Shown: positions 27,060 to 35,657 of the stretch, piece after piece
Layout: each line of letters starts with the position of its first letter
Numbering within the stretch: the stretch's first letter is position 1
Source: Paeniglutamicibacter sulfureus
Lineage (GTDB): Bacteria; Actinomycetota; Actinomycetes; Actinomycetales; Micrococcaceae
Length of the DNA: 64,000 nucleotides
Reading direction: 5' to 3'
Assembly (NCBI RefSeq): GCF_039535115.1
Contig: NZ_BAAAWO010000001.1
Span: 2,728,001-2,792,000 of the forward strand
The notes under the pieces: model-generated
The model's input: the letters and a program-made list of their open reading frames with translations, nothing else
Told to the model about the DNA's origin: nothing
Databases searched by the model: none
Made by a program: the position numbers and the translations under genes

Positions 27060-27895
27060 ACCGTCGCCTCCCCGCGAACCGACGGGTGCCAGGACAGGAC
27101 CCGCTTCTCCACCACACGCGTCACCGCGTTGATGCCCACTCCCAGGAACCCGGTGGCCAGGATCAACGCATACATCCCCGAGATCGCGCCGCCGGACTGC
27201 GCCAGGGCAATCTCCTTGCCCAGACCCGGGGACCCGATCAGCAACTCCGCGGTGATCGCCAGGATCAGCGCCACCGAGGCGGCCAATCGGATACCCGTCA
27301 TCAGGTACGGCAACATGGTCGGGAACACAACGTCCCGCACCCGCTGCGCGTAGGAAAAGCCGTAGGACCGCGCAGTCTGCATCGCCACGTTGTCCACGTC
27401 CGCCACCCCGTAAAGCACCTGGATCAGCACCTGCCAGAAGCAGGCGTAAACGATCAGCAGCAGCGAGGACTCGATCTTGATGCCAAAGAGCAACACCGCC
27501 AACGGGATCAACGCCACCGACGGGATCGGACGCAAAAACTCGATGGACGAGTTGGTGAAGCGGCGCAGGAACGGGGACATCCCGATCACCAGGCCCAACA
27601 CCAGCGCGGCCACCACCGCGATCGCCAACCCGATCGCCCAGGCGGCCATGGTGTCACCCACGGCCACCCAGAACGCGCTCAAACCCAAGTCGGTCACCAG
27701 TGCCGCAATGACCTCGGAAGCCGGGGGAAGGTACTTCGCCTGCACCACGCCCAGTGCCGGCATCAGCTCCCAGAACCCCAGGAACACCACGATGCCCACC
27801 AGACCCAACACCCACTTCGGCAGACCCTTGGACGGCACGCGGGAGGCCTTGGCCTTCACCGCGGCGCGCGTCGATTGTTCGGTCGTTTGGGTCAT
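27056..27895 (-). CDS. ABC transporter permease (SsuC-like) 1
   Basis: The 279-residue membrane protein has a hydrophilic N terminus, about six helices and an EAA-type loop (ARSYGFSYAQRVRDVVFPTM near residue 173). Its start overlaps the stop of the upstream lipoprotein gene (ATGA), and its own stop overlaps the next permease, so the operon is tightly coupled. It would pair with permease 2. Confidence 0.85.
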   Translation of the reverse strand: MTQTTEQSTRAAVKAKASRVPSKGLPKWVLGLVGIVVFLGFWELMPALGVVQAKYLPPASEVIAALVTDLGLSAFWVAVGDTMAAWAIGLAIAVVAALVLGLVIGMSPFLRRFTNSSIEFLRPIPSVALIPLAVLLFGIKIESSLLLIVYACFWQVLIQVLYGVADVDNVAMQTARSYGFSYAQRVRDVVFPTMLPYLMTGIRLAASVALILAITAELLIGSPGLGKEIALAQSGGAISGMYALILATGFLGVGINAVTRVVEKRVLSWHPSVRGEATV

Positions 27896-28869
27896 GGCAA
27901 CAGGGCCTCGAGGTCAACAGGCTTGGAAATGGCCCCGAATTCCCGGGTCGCATCGCCGAGCTTCTGTGCTGCGTCCTTGTTGATGTCCACGCGGTAGCGC
28001 GGCAGCACCAGCTTGGCGCGGGTTTCCTCGTCGATCTTGGTGTAGGTGCCCACGATGTCGCGGACCTCCTGCGGGTTCTCGTTCGCGTATTCCAGCGACT
28101 TGTTCATGGCGCGCTGGAATTTGGCCGTCAGCTCGGGTTCGGCGGCGACCTTGTCCGTGGAGGTGAAGTAGCCGGCGATGTCCAGTTCCGGATCGAAGTC
28201 GGAGAAGTTGTTGCTCACGACCCGCGCGCCGTCGCCCTTGGCCTGGACCAGGAAGGGATCGAGGATCCAGGCGGCATCCACGATGCCGTTTTCCAGGGCC
28301 GCCGGGGCCTCGGGGAACGGAACCTCGACGAAGTCAACGGTGCTCGGGTCCCCGCCGTCGTCCTTGACGACCTGCGAAACGGTGATGTCTCCGATGTTGG
28401 AAAGGTTGTTCACCGAGACCTTCTTGCCTGCCAGGTCCTTCGGACTCTTGATGGGCGAGTCCTTCGGGACCACCACGGCACCGAAGTCCCCGTCCTCGTT
28501 CCCGGAGGTGGTCACGCCGTTGGCTACGACCTTCATGCTCAGGCCCTTGTCGTTGGCGACCATGAGCGAGACGTAGTTGGAGAAGGCGAAGTCGTAGCTT
28601 CCGGATTGTATCCCCGGCACGATGGCCGAGCCGCCAGTGGCAGTCTGGATGTCCAGGTCCAGGCCCTCGGCTTCGAAGAAGCCCTTGGAGTCACCCAAGA
28701 AGATCGGCGCGGTGTCCACGATCGGGATGACTCCGACGGTGATTTTCTCCAGGCCGGCTCCGCCATCCGCGGCCGTGGAGGCGGTCTGGCCGCTGGGCGA
28801 CCCCGAACCGCAGGCGCCCAGGGCCAGGATCCCCAGTGCGGCCATTGCGAGTGTAAGTTTGTTTCTCAT
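27892..28869 (-). CDS. ABC transporter substrate-binding lipoprotein 2 (TauA-like)
   Basis: The 325-residue protein starts with a lipoprotein signal ending in LGAC and continues as a type 2 binding protein (VGVIPIVDTAPIFLGDSKGF). It is closely similar to the lipoprotein at 22656 and more distantly to the one at 28997. Translation is coupled to the first permease by a 4-bp overlap, so it is the main binding protein of this transporter. Confidence 0.85.
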   Translation of the reverse strand: MRNKLTLAMAALGILALGACGSGSPSGQTASTAADGGAGLEKITVGVIPIVDTAPIFLGDSKGFFEAEGLDLDIQTATGGSAIVPGIQSGSYDFAFSNYVSLMVANDKGLSMKVVANGVTTSGNEDGDFGAVVVPKDSPIKSPKDLAGKKVSVNNLSNIGDITVSQVVKDDGGDPSTVDFVEVPFPEAPAALENGIVDAAWILDPFLVQAKGDGARVVSNNFSDFDPELDIAGYFTSTDKVAAEPELTAKFQRAMNKSLEYANENPQEVRDIVGTYTKIDEETRAKLVLPRYRVDINKDAAQKLGDATREFGAISKPVDLEALLP

Positions 28870-28927
28870 GAATCCTCATCGTGCCTTGACGGTGGGTGCG
28901 GCGGGATGCCCCGCCATGGATCGTTGG

Positions 28928-28962
28928 GCGTGCGGCGCGGGAGTGCCCTCCGCGCCGCACGC
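28928..28962 (-). promoter_or_regulatory. Hairpin between the two tandem lipoprotein genes
   Basis: A perfect 13-bp GC stem (28928-28940 with 28950-28962) with a 9-nt loop lies in the 127-bp gap. With no T tract it is more likely a processing or stabilising hairpin, or a partial terminator, than a full stop. It could raise the yield of the upstream binding protein. Confidence 0.5.
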
Positions 28963-28996
28963 TGGTTGCTGCATGCCGCGCCCCGGGGCGCGGCCG

Positions 28997-29995
28997 CTAC
29001 TTGACGGTCATGGCCTCGACGTCCGGGGCCTTGGAGAGGAATTCGAGCTTGGCTGCGAGTTCGGCGAGCTTGGCCAGCTGATCGCTGGGCACGACGCCGT
29101 CCCAGGTTTCCATCTTCAGGTTTTCGGCCACCTTGGCGTCCATCTTCATGAATTCCGGCAACATGGCCTTGGCGCCGGCCTGGTCGTCCTCGGCCGCTGC
29201 CAAGGTTTCGGTCATTGCGGCCTTGAAGTCGGCGACGACCTCGGGGTTTTCCTGGGCGTACTTGCCGCTGGTGAAGCTGACCATGGTCGGCAAGCCCGGG
29301 ATGGCCTTCTGGTTCGGGTAGCCAAGCAGTTCGTTGTCCGGGTTGGCCAGGGCCTTGGACAGGAACGGCTCCGGGAGCCAGACGGCGTCCATGTTGCCGC
29401 GGTCGAGCTGGGCTTCCATGTCCGGGAACGGCATCTCCGAGAATTTCAGGGCGCCCGCGTCCCCGCCGTCGATCGTGGCTGATTCCATGATGGTCAGGTC
29501 GCCTTGCGTCTTCAGTGCATTGACCGAGGTGGTCTTGCCCGCCAGGCCGGCAAAGTCCTTGATCCCCGAGTCGGCGCGCACGACCACGCCGTTGATGTCA
29601 TCGCCCTCGGCCTTGGAATCCGAGTAGCCGGAGACGATTTTCATGTCCAGGCCCTTGTCCACGGCGGTCAGCACGGAGAGCGGGTTGCCGACGGCAAAGT
29701 TCAGGTCCCCGGTGGAGACAGCGGGCAGCATCGCGGCACCGGCCGAACTGGTCGTGAATTCCACGTCCAGCCCGTGCTTTTCGAAAATCCCCTTGTCGAT
29801 TCCGTACTTCACCGCCACGGACGGAGCGATGGGCAAGACCCCGACGACCACCTTCGTCAACGCGCCGTCGCCCGAGGCGCCCGCCGACTCGCTGTCGGAC
29901 GCGGCCGAGCCGGAAATCGAGCCCTGGCCGCAACCGGTCAGCGCCAGCGCGGCAATCGAGGCGCCTGCGATGAGCGTGGAAAGACGCTTCTTCAT
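28997..29995 (-). CDS. ABC transporter substrate-binding lipoprotein 1 (TauA-like)
   Basis: The 332-residue protein has a lipoprotein signal (MKKRLS, hydrophobic core, lipobox LTGC) followed by a type 2 binding domain (VGVLPIAPSVAVKYGIDKGI). It is the first gene of the ABC operon and the most divergent of the three binding proteins here. A transporter with two or three binding lipoproteins could accept several related acids. The promoter lies between it and the terminator of the upstream CoA-ligase operon. Confidence 0.83.
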   Translation of the reverse strand: MKKRLSTLIAGASIAALALTGCGQGSISGSAASDSESAGASGDGALTKVVVGVLPIAPSVAVKYGIDKGIFEKHGLDVEFTTSSAGAAMLPAVSTGDLNFAVGNPLSVLTAVDKGLDMKIVSGYSDSKAEGDDINGVVVRADSGIKDFAGLAGKTTSVNALKTQGDLTIMESATIDGGDAGALKFSEMPFPDMEAQLDRGNMDAVWLPEPFLSKALANPDNELLGYPNQKAIPGLPTMVSFTSGKYAQENPEVVADFKAAMTETLAAAEDDQAGAKAMLPEFMKMDAKVAENLKMETWDGVVPSDQLAKLAELAAKLEFLSKAPDVEAMTVK

Positions 29996-30208
29996 GAGTT
30001 CTCCTTGCTAGTCCGGGGGCCAAGAAACCCCGGCTTCATTTGCGATGTGTGACCCTCGCCACAGGCCATATCTACAACCTAAACCAAACCATTGAGTAAA
30101 TCAATAATTGTTCATTGAATGCTCTGGTCGGTCTTGGCACATGGGCTGCGGGGCCCGTGTCAGCGGGCAGGAAGGCAGGTGGCCGTTCGCCCCGCAGCCG
30201 GGAAACGC

Positions 30209-30250
30209 CGGAGGCGGGGGAAGACACGCTTGTGTCTTCCCCCGCCTCCG
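30209..30250 (-). terminator. Terminator of the phenylpropanoid (cou-like) operon
   Basis: A perfect 19-bp stem (30209-30227 with 30232-30250) with a 4-nt loop lies 16 bp past the CoA ligase stop. It separates this operon from the ABC operon downstream on the same strand. Confidence 0.75.
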
Positions 30251-30266
30251 TAGTCTTGCCCCGGGC

Positions 30267-31799
30267 TCAGGCCAGGGTGCTCTTGCGGTGGCTCTCGCGC
30301 AGGTCGGTCTTGCGGATCTTTCCGCTGGCAGTGCGCGGCAGGTCCGCAACGACCTCGATGGTGCGCGGGATCTTGTAGCGGGCAAGCTTCCCATCGAGGT
30401 GGGCGGCGATGTCCTCGCGCGTGACGTGCTGTCCCTCCGCGGGAACGATGACCGCATGCACGGCCTCGCCCCATTTCTCGTCCGGAACGCCGATCACCGC
30501 CACGGAGGCCACCGCGGGCAGTTCCATGATGGCCTGCTCTACCTGGGCCGGGTAGACGTTTTCCCCGCCGGAAATGATCATGTCCTTCAGGCGGTCCGAG
30601 ATGAAGAGGAAACCCTGGTCGTCCAGGTACCCCATGTCGCCGGACTTGAACCACGTCCCGTCCTGGAAGGAGGACGCCGTGGCGTCCTCCCGGTTCCAGT
30701 AGCCGGGGATCACGTTGGGGCCCTCGATCAGGATTTCCCCGACCTCGTGGGCTGGAAGGTCCTCCCCCAGGGCGTCGACGACGCGGATGCCGGTGAAGAA
30801 GTGCGCAAGCCCGGCCGATCCGGCCTTTTCGCGGGAGTACTCGGGTTGCAGCGACGTGGCCCCCGGGGCGGTTTCCGTCATGCCGTAGCCCCCGGAAAAG
30901 GACAACCCGCGGGCCTCGTAGGCCTCAAGCACCCGCATCGGGACGGCGGATCCGCCGCAGGTGAGCATGCGGATCGAGGAAAGATCGGTGGCATCCCACG
31001 CGGGGTGCTCGGCGAGCATTTGGTAGGTGGTCGGCACCCCGGAGAGCGCGGTGACGCCGTGGCGTTCGATGGCCGCCAGCACAGCCGAGGGCTCGAAGCG
31101 GTCCTGCAGGACCAGGGTTCCGCCCTTGAGCAGGGTGGGCAGCGCGCCCATCCCCAGGGAAGCGACGTGGAACATCGGTGCGATCATCAACGCCACCTGG
31201 GTACTGGTGACGTCGTAGTCGACCAGCACGTTCAGCGAATTCCACGTCATGTTCCCGTGGGTCAGGATCGCGCCCTTGGGGTTCCCGGTGGTGCCGGAGG
31301 TGTAGAGGATGATGGCGGTGTCCTCAAGCGCGACGGGCTCGTCCCGGTGTTCCGCCGAAGCCGAGCGGATGGCCGCCTCGTAGGACCCCGCGGTCTCGGG
31401 GTTCTCCTCCACGACGAGCCGCGCGGCGACGGGGGCGATCTCGGTGGCCGCCACGGCCAGGGACTCCAACTGGCGGGCGTTGACCAGCAGGCTGGTTCCG
31501 GAATCCTGCAGGGCAAAGGCCACCTCGCGCGGTGCCAGCCTGGTGTTGACCGGAACAAATATCGCGCCGAGGCTGCCGCAGGCAAAGAGCGTCTCGAGGA
31601 AGGCGGGATGGTTGTTGCCCAGGTAGGCCACGCGGTCCCCGCGCCCGATCCCCGCACCCGCGAGCGCGTTGGCCAGCCTGTCGATGCGCTCGGCCAGCTC
31701 TTCGTAGCGCAGCGTCACCGCGCCGTCAATGACGGCCGCTTGTCCGTGCGACTTCACGCGGCGTTTGTGGATCCAGCTTCCAAGTCCTTGGTTCAACAT
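30267..31799 (-). CDS. couL: Acyl-CoA synthetase, probable p-hydroxycinnamate/phenylpropanoid CoA ligase
   Basis: ATG 31799 is used because AAGGAG lies 8 nt upstream; an in-frame start at 31817 is possible. The 510-residue adenylating enzyme has the P-loop-like LYTSGTTGNPKGAILTH near residue 165, GYGMTE, the GD motif in FKSGDMGYLD, and SGGENVYPAQVE, with the catalytic lysine in PRTASGKI. It is last in an operon with MaoC, acyl-CoA dehydrogenase, CouO-like and SDR genes. By analogy with Rhodococcus CouL it should activate coumarate or ferulate with ATP and CoA. A fatty-acid ligase role is the alternative. Confidence 0.75.
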   Translation of the reverse strand: MLNQGLGSWIHKRRVKSHGQAAVIDGAVTLRYEELAERIDRLANALAGAGIGRGDRVAYLGNNHPAFLETLFACGSLGAIFVPVNTRLAPREVAFALQDSGTSLLVNARQLESLAVAATEIAPVAARLVVEENPETAGSYEAAIRSASAEHRDEPVALEDTAIILYTSGTTGNPKGAILTHGNMTWNSLNVLVDYDVTSTQVALMIAPMFHVASLGMGALPTLLKGGTLVLQDRFEPSAVLAAIERHGVTALSGVPTTYQMLAEHPAWDATDLSSIRMLTCGGSAVPMRVLEAYEARGLSFSGGYGMTETAPGATSLQPEYSREKAGSAGLAHFFTGIRVVDALGEDLPAHEVGEILIEGPNVIPGYWNREDATASSFQDGTWFKSGDMGYLDDQGFLFISDRLKDMIISGGENVYPAQVEQAIMELPAVASVAVIGVPDEKWGEAVHAVIVPAEGQHVTREDIAAHLDGKLARYKIPRTIEVVADLPRTASGKIRKTDLRESHRKSTLA

Positions 31800-31975
31800 G
31801 AGCGTTTCTCCTTCCATCCACCGCTGTTTCGATGGCGCTGCCGAGGTGTGTTCAAGTGTGGGGGCTGTGCAATTTCGGGCACAAGGGGGGCGCCCCAGGT
31901 GGGCGCGGGGCTTCCCGCGCTCACCTGGGTCAGCCGCACCGGGCCAGCCGCCGCGCGGCGTGCCCGGAACGACGG

Positions 31976-32431
31976 CTAGGCGTAGAACCGGTAGATGCCG
32001 CGGGACACCACGGCCGGCTTCGGGGCGCCCTCGACCTCGACGACCTGGTCGACGGCGATCTGGTAGCCGCCCTTGACCTCTTCAACCTCGGAAATCTGAG
32101 CCTTCATGCGGATCTGTGCACCGACGGGCACCGGCGAGGGGAAGCGGACCTTGTCCAGGCCGTAGTTCACGCGGGTGGAGACCCCGGTGACGTCAAAGAG
32201 CTCGGACCAGAAGGCGATCTGCAGGCTCAGGGACAAGTATCCGTGGGCGATCGGTCCGCCGAAGGGTCCGTCCTTGGCCTTCTCCGGGTCGGTGTGGATC
32301 CACTGGTGGTCATCGGTCGCGTCGGCGAACGTGTTGACCTGGTCCTGGGTGACGGTGCGGAAGTCGCTGTAGCCCAGGTCGGTGCCGGCGGCGGTTGCGA
32401 GCTGTTCGTAGGAAAGAACTGTCTGGCCCAT
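31976..32431 (-). CDS. MaoC-family enoyl-CoA hydratase
   Basis: The 151-residue single hot-dog domain protein shows the hydratase-2 motif DATDDHQWIHTDPEKA and GPIAHGYLSLSL, with Asp and His of the catalytic dyad near residues 39 and 44. It should add water to cinnamoyl-CoA-type thioesters to give 3-hydroxyacyl-CoA, between the ligase or dehydrogenase and the SDR. R-stereochemistry is typical of the family and suits an SDR as the next enzyme. Confidence 0.85.
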   Translation of the reverse strand: MGQTVLSYEQLATAAGTDLGYSDFRTVTQDQVNTFADATDDHQWIHTDPEKAKDGPFGGPIAHGYLSLSLQIAFWSELFDVTGVSTRVNYGLDKVRFPSPVPVGAQIRMKAQISEVEEVKGGYQIAVDQVVEVEGAPKPAVVSRGIYRFYA

Positions 32432-32507
32432 GATGGGTACTCCTTATGTATTAAGTGGTTTGTGTTGACGTGTTTGGTAGGAATTTTGGCGGTGCCGGGG
32501 CCCTGGC

Positions 32508-33695
32508 CTAGCGGAAGGCCCCGATGCCGGTGATGGCCCGGCCGAGGATCAACGCGTTGATCTCGTCGGTGCCCTCGTAGGAATAGATGGCCTCGGCGTC
32601 GGCGTGGAAACGGGCGACATCGTAGTCAAGCACGATGCCGTTGCCCCCGCAGACCTCCCGCGCCAGGGCAGCGGTCTCGCGCAGCATGCGCGCGGTGAAC
32701 ATCTTGGCCATGGCCGAGTTCTCGTCCTTGTAGATGCCCTCGTCCTGGGCCTGGGTCAGGCTGGTGACCATGGCCAGGGAGGCTGTCACGTTGGTGAGCA
32801 TCGTGGCGAGCTTTTCCTGGATCAATTGGAAGGACGCCAGCGGCTTGCCGAACTGGTGGCGTTCGGTGACGTATTTCAGCGCTGCCTCGTAGGCGCCGGC
32901 CGCCGCGCCTGCGGCGATCCAGGCGACGTCCGAGCGCATGTTGCGCAGGCACGCCGCGACGTCGGCGAAAGAGTTGATGTTCGCCAGCCGCGCCGTCTCC
33001 GGAACCGTGACGTCAACCAATTCGATGTCGGCGTTCTGCATGATCCGCAGGCTGGTCTTGCGCTCGATCTTGCTCAGCTTCAACCCGGGGGCATCGGTGG
33101 GAACCAGGAAGCACTTGACCTTTCCGTCCGCGGTGTCGCGGGCGAAGACGGCCAGCACGTCCGCCTGGGCCGCTCCGCCGATCCAGCGCTTGGCCCCGTT
33201 GATGATCCAGTGCCCGCCGTCGGCCCCGGGCTCGAAGGTGGCAGCGGTATCCAGTCCCCCGGCGATGTCCGATCCATGGTCCGGTTCGGTGAGCGCGAAG
33301 ACGCCCTTGTATTCGTAAGAGGCGATGCGCGGATCCAGCTCCGCGGCCTGCTCCGGACTGCCGCCCAGGTTCACCGTGGTGCGGAACAGCCCGGACTGGG
33401 CGTTGTAGAAGGTGACCACCGAGGCGTCCACCCGGGCCAGCTCGAAGTTCCTAAAGCCCCCGAAGAGGCCGCGAACCTGTTCGCCGGCGGCCAGCACCTC
33501 GGCCGGGCGCATCATGTCCAGCTCGATCAGCGGGGCGACGATGGATTCGGGGAATTCCCCGCGCTCCCAATGGTCGGCGAGCACCGGACGCACGTGCGTA
33601 TCAAGCACGGCGCGCAGGCGCAGCAGCGCCGCCCGTTCGGCGTCGGACAGCATCCGGGCGAAGCCGTACTGGTCACTGGGGTAGAAATCGGTCAT
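32508..33695 (-). CDS. Acyl-CoA dehydrogenase (glutaryl-CoA dehydrogenase-like branch)
   Basis: ATG 33695 overlaps the stop of the amidohydrolase gene (ATGA). The 395-residue flavoprotein has FALTEPDHGSD near residue 126, the FAD region, and the catalytic glutamate in YSYEGTDEINALILGRAITG, the place used in glutaryl-CoA dehydrogenase-type enzymes. In this operon it would convert a saturated phenylpropanoyl-CoA, such as dihydroferuloyl-CoA, to the enoyl form, extending the pathway to hydroxyphenylpropionates. Acting on glutaryl-CoA is less likely from context. Confidence 0.82.
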   Translation of the reverse strand: MTDFYPSDQYGFARMLSDAERAALLRLRAVLDTHVRPVLADHWERGEFPESIVAPLIELDMMRPAEVLAAGEQVRGLFGGFRNFELARVDASVVTFYNAQSGLFRTTVNLGGSPEQAAELDPRIASYEYKGVFALTEPDHGSDIAGGLDTAATFEPGADGGHWIINGAKRWIGGAAQADVLAVFARDTADGKVKCFLVPTDAPGLKLSKIERKTSLRIMQNADIELVDVTVPETARLANINSFADVAACLRNMRSDVAWIAAGAAAGAYEAALKYVTERHQFGKPLASFQLIQEKLATMLTNVTASLAMVTSLTQAQDEGIYKDENSAMAKMFTARMLRETAALAREVCGGNGIVLDYDVARFHADAEAIYSYEGTDEINALILGRAITGIGAFR

Positions 33696-34585
33696 GACTT
33701 GCCCAGTCCCAGCACCCGCACCGCGTTCTCCTTCAAGATCAGCGGGCGAACCTCGTCCTTCAACGGCAGCTCGGCGAAGGCTCCGAGCCACTTTGCCGGG
33801 GTGATCAACGGGTAATCGGTGCCGAAGAGCACCTTGGTCGAGAGCACGTTGTTGCTCATCTTCACCAGCGATGCCGGGAAGTACTTCGGGCTCCAGCCCG
33901 AAAGATCGATGAACACGTTCGCCTTGTGCGTGGCGATCGAGTTGGCCTCGTCCTGCCACGGCACCGAGGGGTGGGCCATGATGATGGTCAGCCCCGGGAA
34001 GTCCGCGGCCACGTCGTCGAGCAGCAGCGGGTTGGAGTAGCGCAGCTTGATGCCCCGCCCGCCGGGAAGCCCGGCGCCCATGCCGTTCTGCCCGGTGTGG
34101 AAGATGCACGGCAGCCCCAGTTCCTGGAGCACCTCCCACAGCGGGTAGAACTCCTGGGAGGAGGGGTCAAATCCCTGCAGCGAGGGATGGAACTTGAAGC
34201 CGCGCACCCCGAGCTCGTCCGCCTGGCGGCGCGCCTCGGTGATCGCGGCCGGGCCGGTGCGCGGGTCGACGGAGCCGAAGGGGATCAGCACGTCGTTGTT
34301 GCGCGCGGCCCCGGCCACCAGGTCGTCAATGGAGTTCGGCTCGTGGCCCAGCGCGGTGCGCGCGTCGACGGTAAAGAGCACCGCGGCCATCTTCGCGTCG
34401 CGGTAGACCTGCGCGATGCGATCCACCGAAGGCGTGCGTTCCTCGGACTTGAAGTACGCGGCCGAGGCCTCGAAGAGGTCCTCCGGCATGGCCTTGTGCC
34501 CGCAATCGTCGACCTCGACATGCACGTGCATGTCGATTGCGGTGATCGCCTCAAGGTCGATCCTGGATTCGTAGCGAACGCTCAT
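33692..34585 (-). CDS. couO: CouO-like amidohydrolase, beta-ketoacyl-CoA hydrolase/retro-Claisen type
   Basis: The 297-residue amidohydrolase-2 family protein has metal ligands His20 and His22 in IDMHVHVE, His163 in IFHTGQNG, His205 in IMAHPSVPW and Asp257 in LFGTDYPL. In Rhodococcus jostii CouO a D257N change abolished activity, and the aspartate here has the same number. CouO replaces thiolase and thioesterase in p-hydroxycinnamate side-chain shortening, releasing the benzoate. Its neighbours supply the preceding steps. ACMSD-type decarboxylases share the fold, but context favours CouO. Confidence 0.82.
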   Translation of the reverse strand: MSVRYESRIDLEAITAIDMHVHVEVDDCGHKAMPEDLFEASAAYFKSEERTPSVDRIAQVYRDAKMAAVLFTVDARTALGHEPNSIDDLVAGAARNNDVLIPFGSVDPRTGPAAITEARRQADELGVRGFKFHPSLQGFDPSSQEFYPLWEVLQELGLPCIFHTGQNGMGAGLPGGRGIKLRYSNPLLLDDVAADFPGLTIIMAHPSVPWQDEANSIATHKANVFIDLSGWSPKYFPASLVKMSNNVLSTKVLFGTDYPLITPAKWLGAFAELPLKDEVRPLILKENAVRVLGLGKS

Positions 34586-34602
34586 CGTGGTGCGGGTGCT
34601 TT

Positions 34603-35529
34603 CTACTTGGCGGCCGGTTCGGGCTGCAGCTCGGCCGGCAGCTCGGGGAACGTCTCGCCGACCGACTGCAGGTTATCGGAGAACGGGAAGCGTTCGCGCA
34701 AGGCGGCGTAATCCCAGCCGCCGTCGTTGAATTCCGAGGCGATGGCCTCCGGGTGGCTCCAGAGCTGCAGGCGGTCCCCGCCGGCGCCGATCGCCTGGCC
34801 GGTGATGTTGCCGGCTTCCTCCGAGGCGAGGAAGGCGATGAGTCCGGCGACGTCGTCGGCGGTGCCGAAGCCCAGTTCCTTGCGGAAGAAGTCCGGCATG
34901 GCTTCGCCGCGCTCGTCGGCCTCGACGGCCTTGGCGAAGAACGGGACGGTCTTGGTCATGGCGGTGGCTGCCACAGGGATGACGGCGTTGACGGTGACCC
35001 CGGCGCGCTTCATTTCCATGGCCCAGGTGCGCACCATGCCCACAATGCCGGCCTTGGCGGCGGCGTAGTTGGTCTGGCCGAAGTTGCCGCGCTGCCCGGT
35101 CGGCGAGCCGATGGTGATGATGCGGCCGGCGATGTTGTTTTCCTTGAAGTAGCCGTAGGCCTCGCGGACGCAGGTGAAGGTGCCGCGCAGGTGCACGTTG
35201 ATGACCAGGTCGAAGTCCTCGTCGGTCATCTTCAGGATCGACTTGTCGCGCAGGACGCCGGCGTTGGTGACCAGGATGTCCAGGCGCCCGAAGTTTTCCA
35301 CGGCGGAGGCCACGAGCGCCTTGGCGGTTTCAGTGGAACCAACGGGGGCCACGACCGACACGGCCTTGCCGCCCGCCGCGTTGATCGAGGCTACGGCCTC
35401 GGCGGCCACGTCTGCATCGACGTCGTTGATGGCCACTGCGGCACCCTGGCGGGCCAGTTCCTGCGCGTAGCTCAGGCCGAGTCCGCGGCCGCTGCCGGTA
35501 ACGATTGCAACTTTTCCAGCCAGTGACAT
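34603..35529 (-). CDS. Short-chain dehydrogenase, probable 3-hydroxyacyl-CoA dehydrogenase of the cou-like operon
   Basis: ATG 35529 is chosen with AAGGAG 5 nt upstream; the frame further upstream is intergenic. The 308-residue protein has the SDR cofactor motif VTGSGRGLGLSYA (residues 9-21), NAG, and the YxxxK pair in TNYAAAKAG. About 50 extra C-terminal residues resemble the hydroxyacyl-CoA dehydrogenase domain of multifunctional enzyme 2. It should oxidise the beta-hydroxyacyl-CoA made by MaoC to the beta-keto form that CouO cleaves. It is first in the operon, facing the MarR gene. Confidence 0.82.
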   Translation of the reverse strand: MSLAGKVAIVTGSGRGLGLSYAQELARQGAAVAINDVDADVAAEAVASINAAGGKAVSVVAPVGSTETAKALVASAVENFGRLDILVTNAGVLRDKSILKMTDEDFDLVINVHLRGTFTCVREAYGYFKENNIAGRIITIGSPTGQRGNFGQTNYAAAKAGIVGMVRTWAMEMKRAGVTVNAVIPVAATAMTKTVPFFAKAVEADERGEAMPDFFRKELGFGTADDVAGLIAFLASEEAGNITGQAIGAGGDRLQLWSHPEAIASEFNDGGWDYAALRERFPFSDNLQSVGETFPELPAELQPEPAAK

Positions 35530-35597
35530 GTCTGCTCCTTCAAGGGTAGTTATTGCCCCCGCCGACCCTGTCGTGGGAACCTTGCTATATACATAAC

Positions 35598-35640
35598 AAC
35601 TTAAACTCTTGATAAAGTCAACGATTAAGTTTCTTATCAA
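35598..35640. promoter_or_regulatory. Interleaved inverted repeats in the SDR/MarR divergent promoter
   Basis: AACTTAA (35598-35604) pairs with TTAAGTT (35625-35631), and TTGATAA (35609-35615) with TTATCAA (35634-35640). The patch is AT-rich and lies between the two divergent starts. It is a good candidate site for the MarR (CouR-like) repressor. Confidence 0.6.
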
Positions 35641-35657
35641 TCCCGAGGGGCAGCAGC

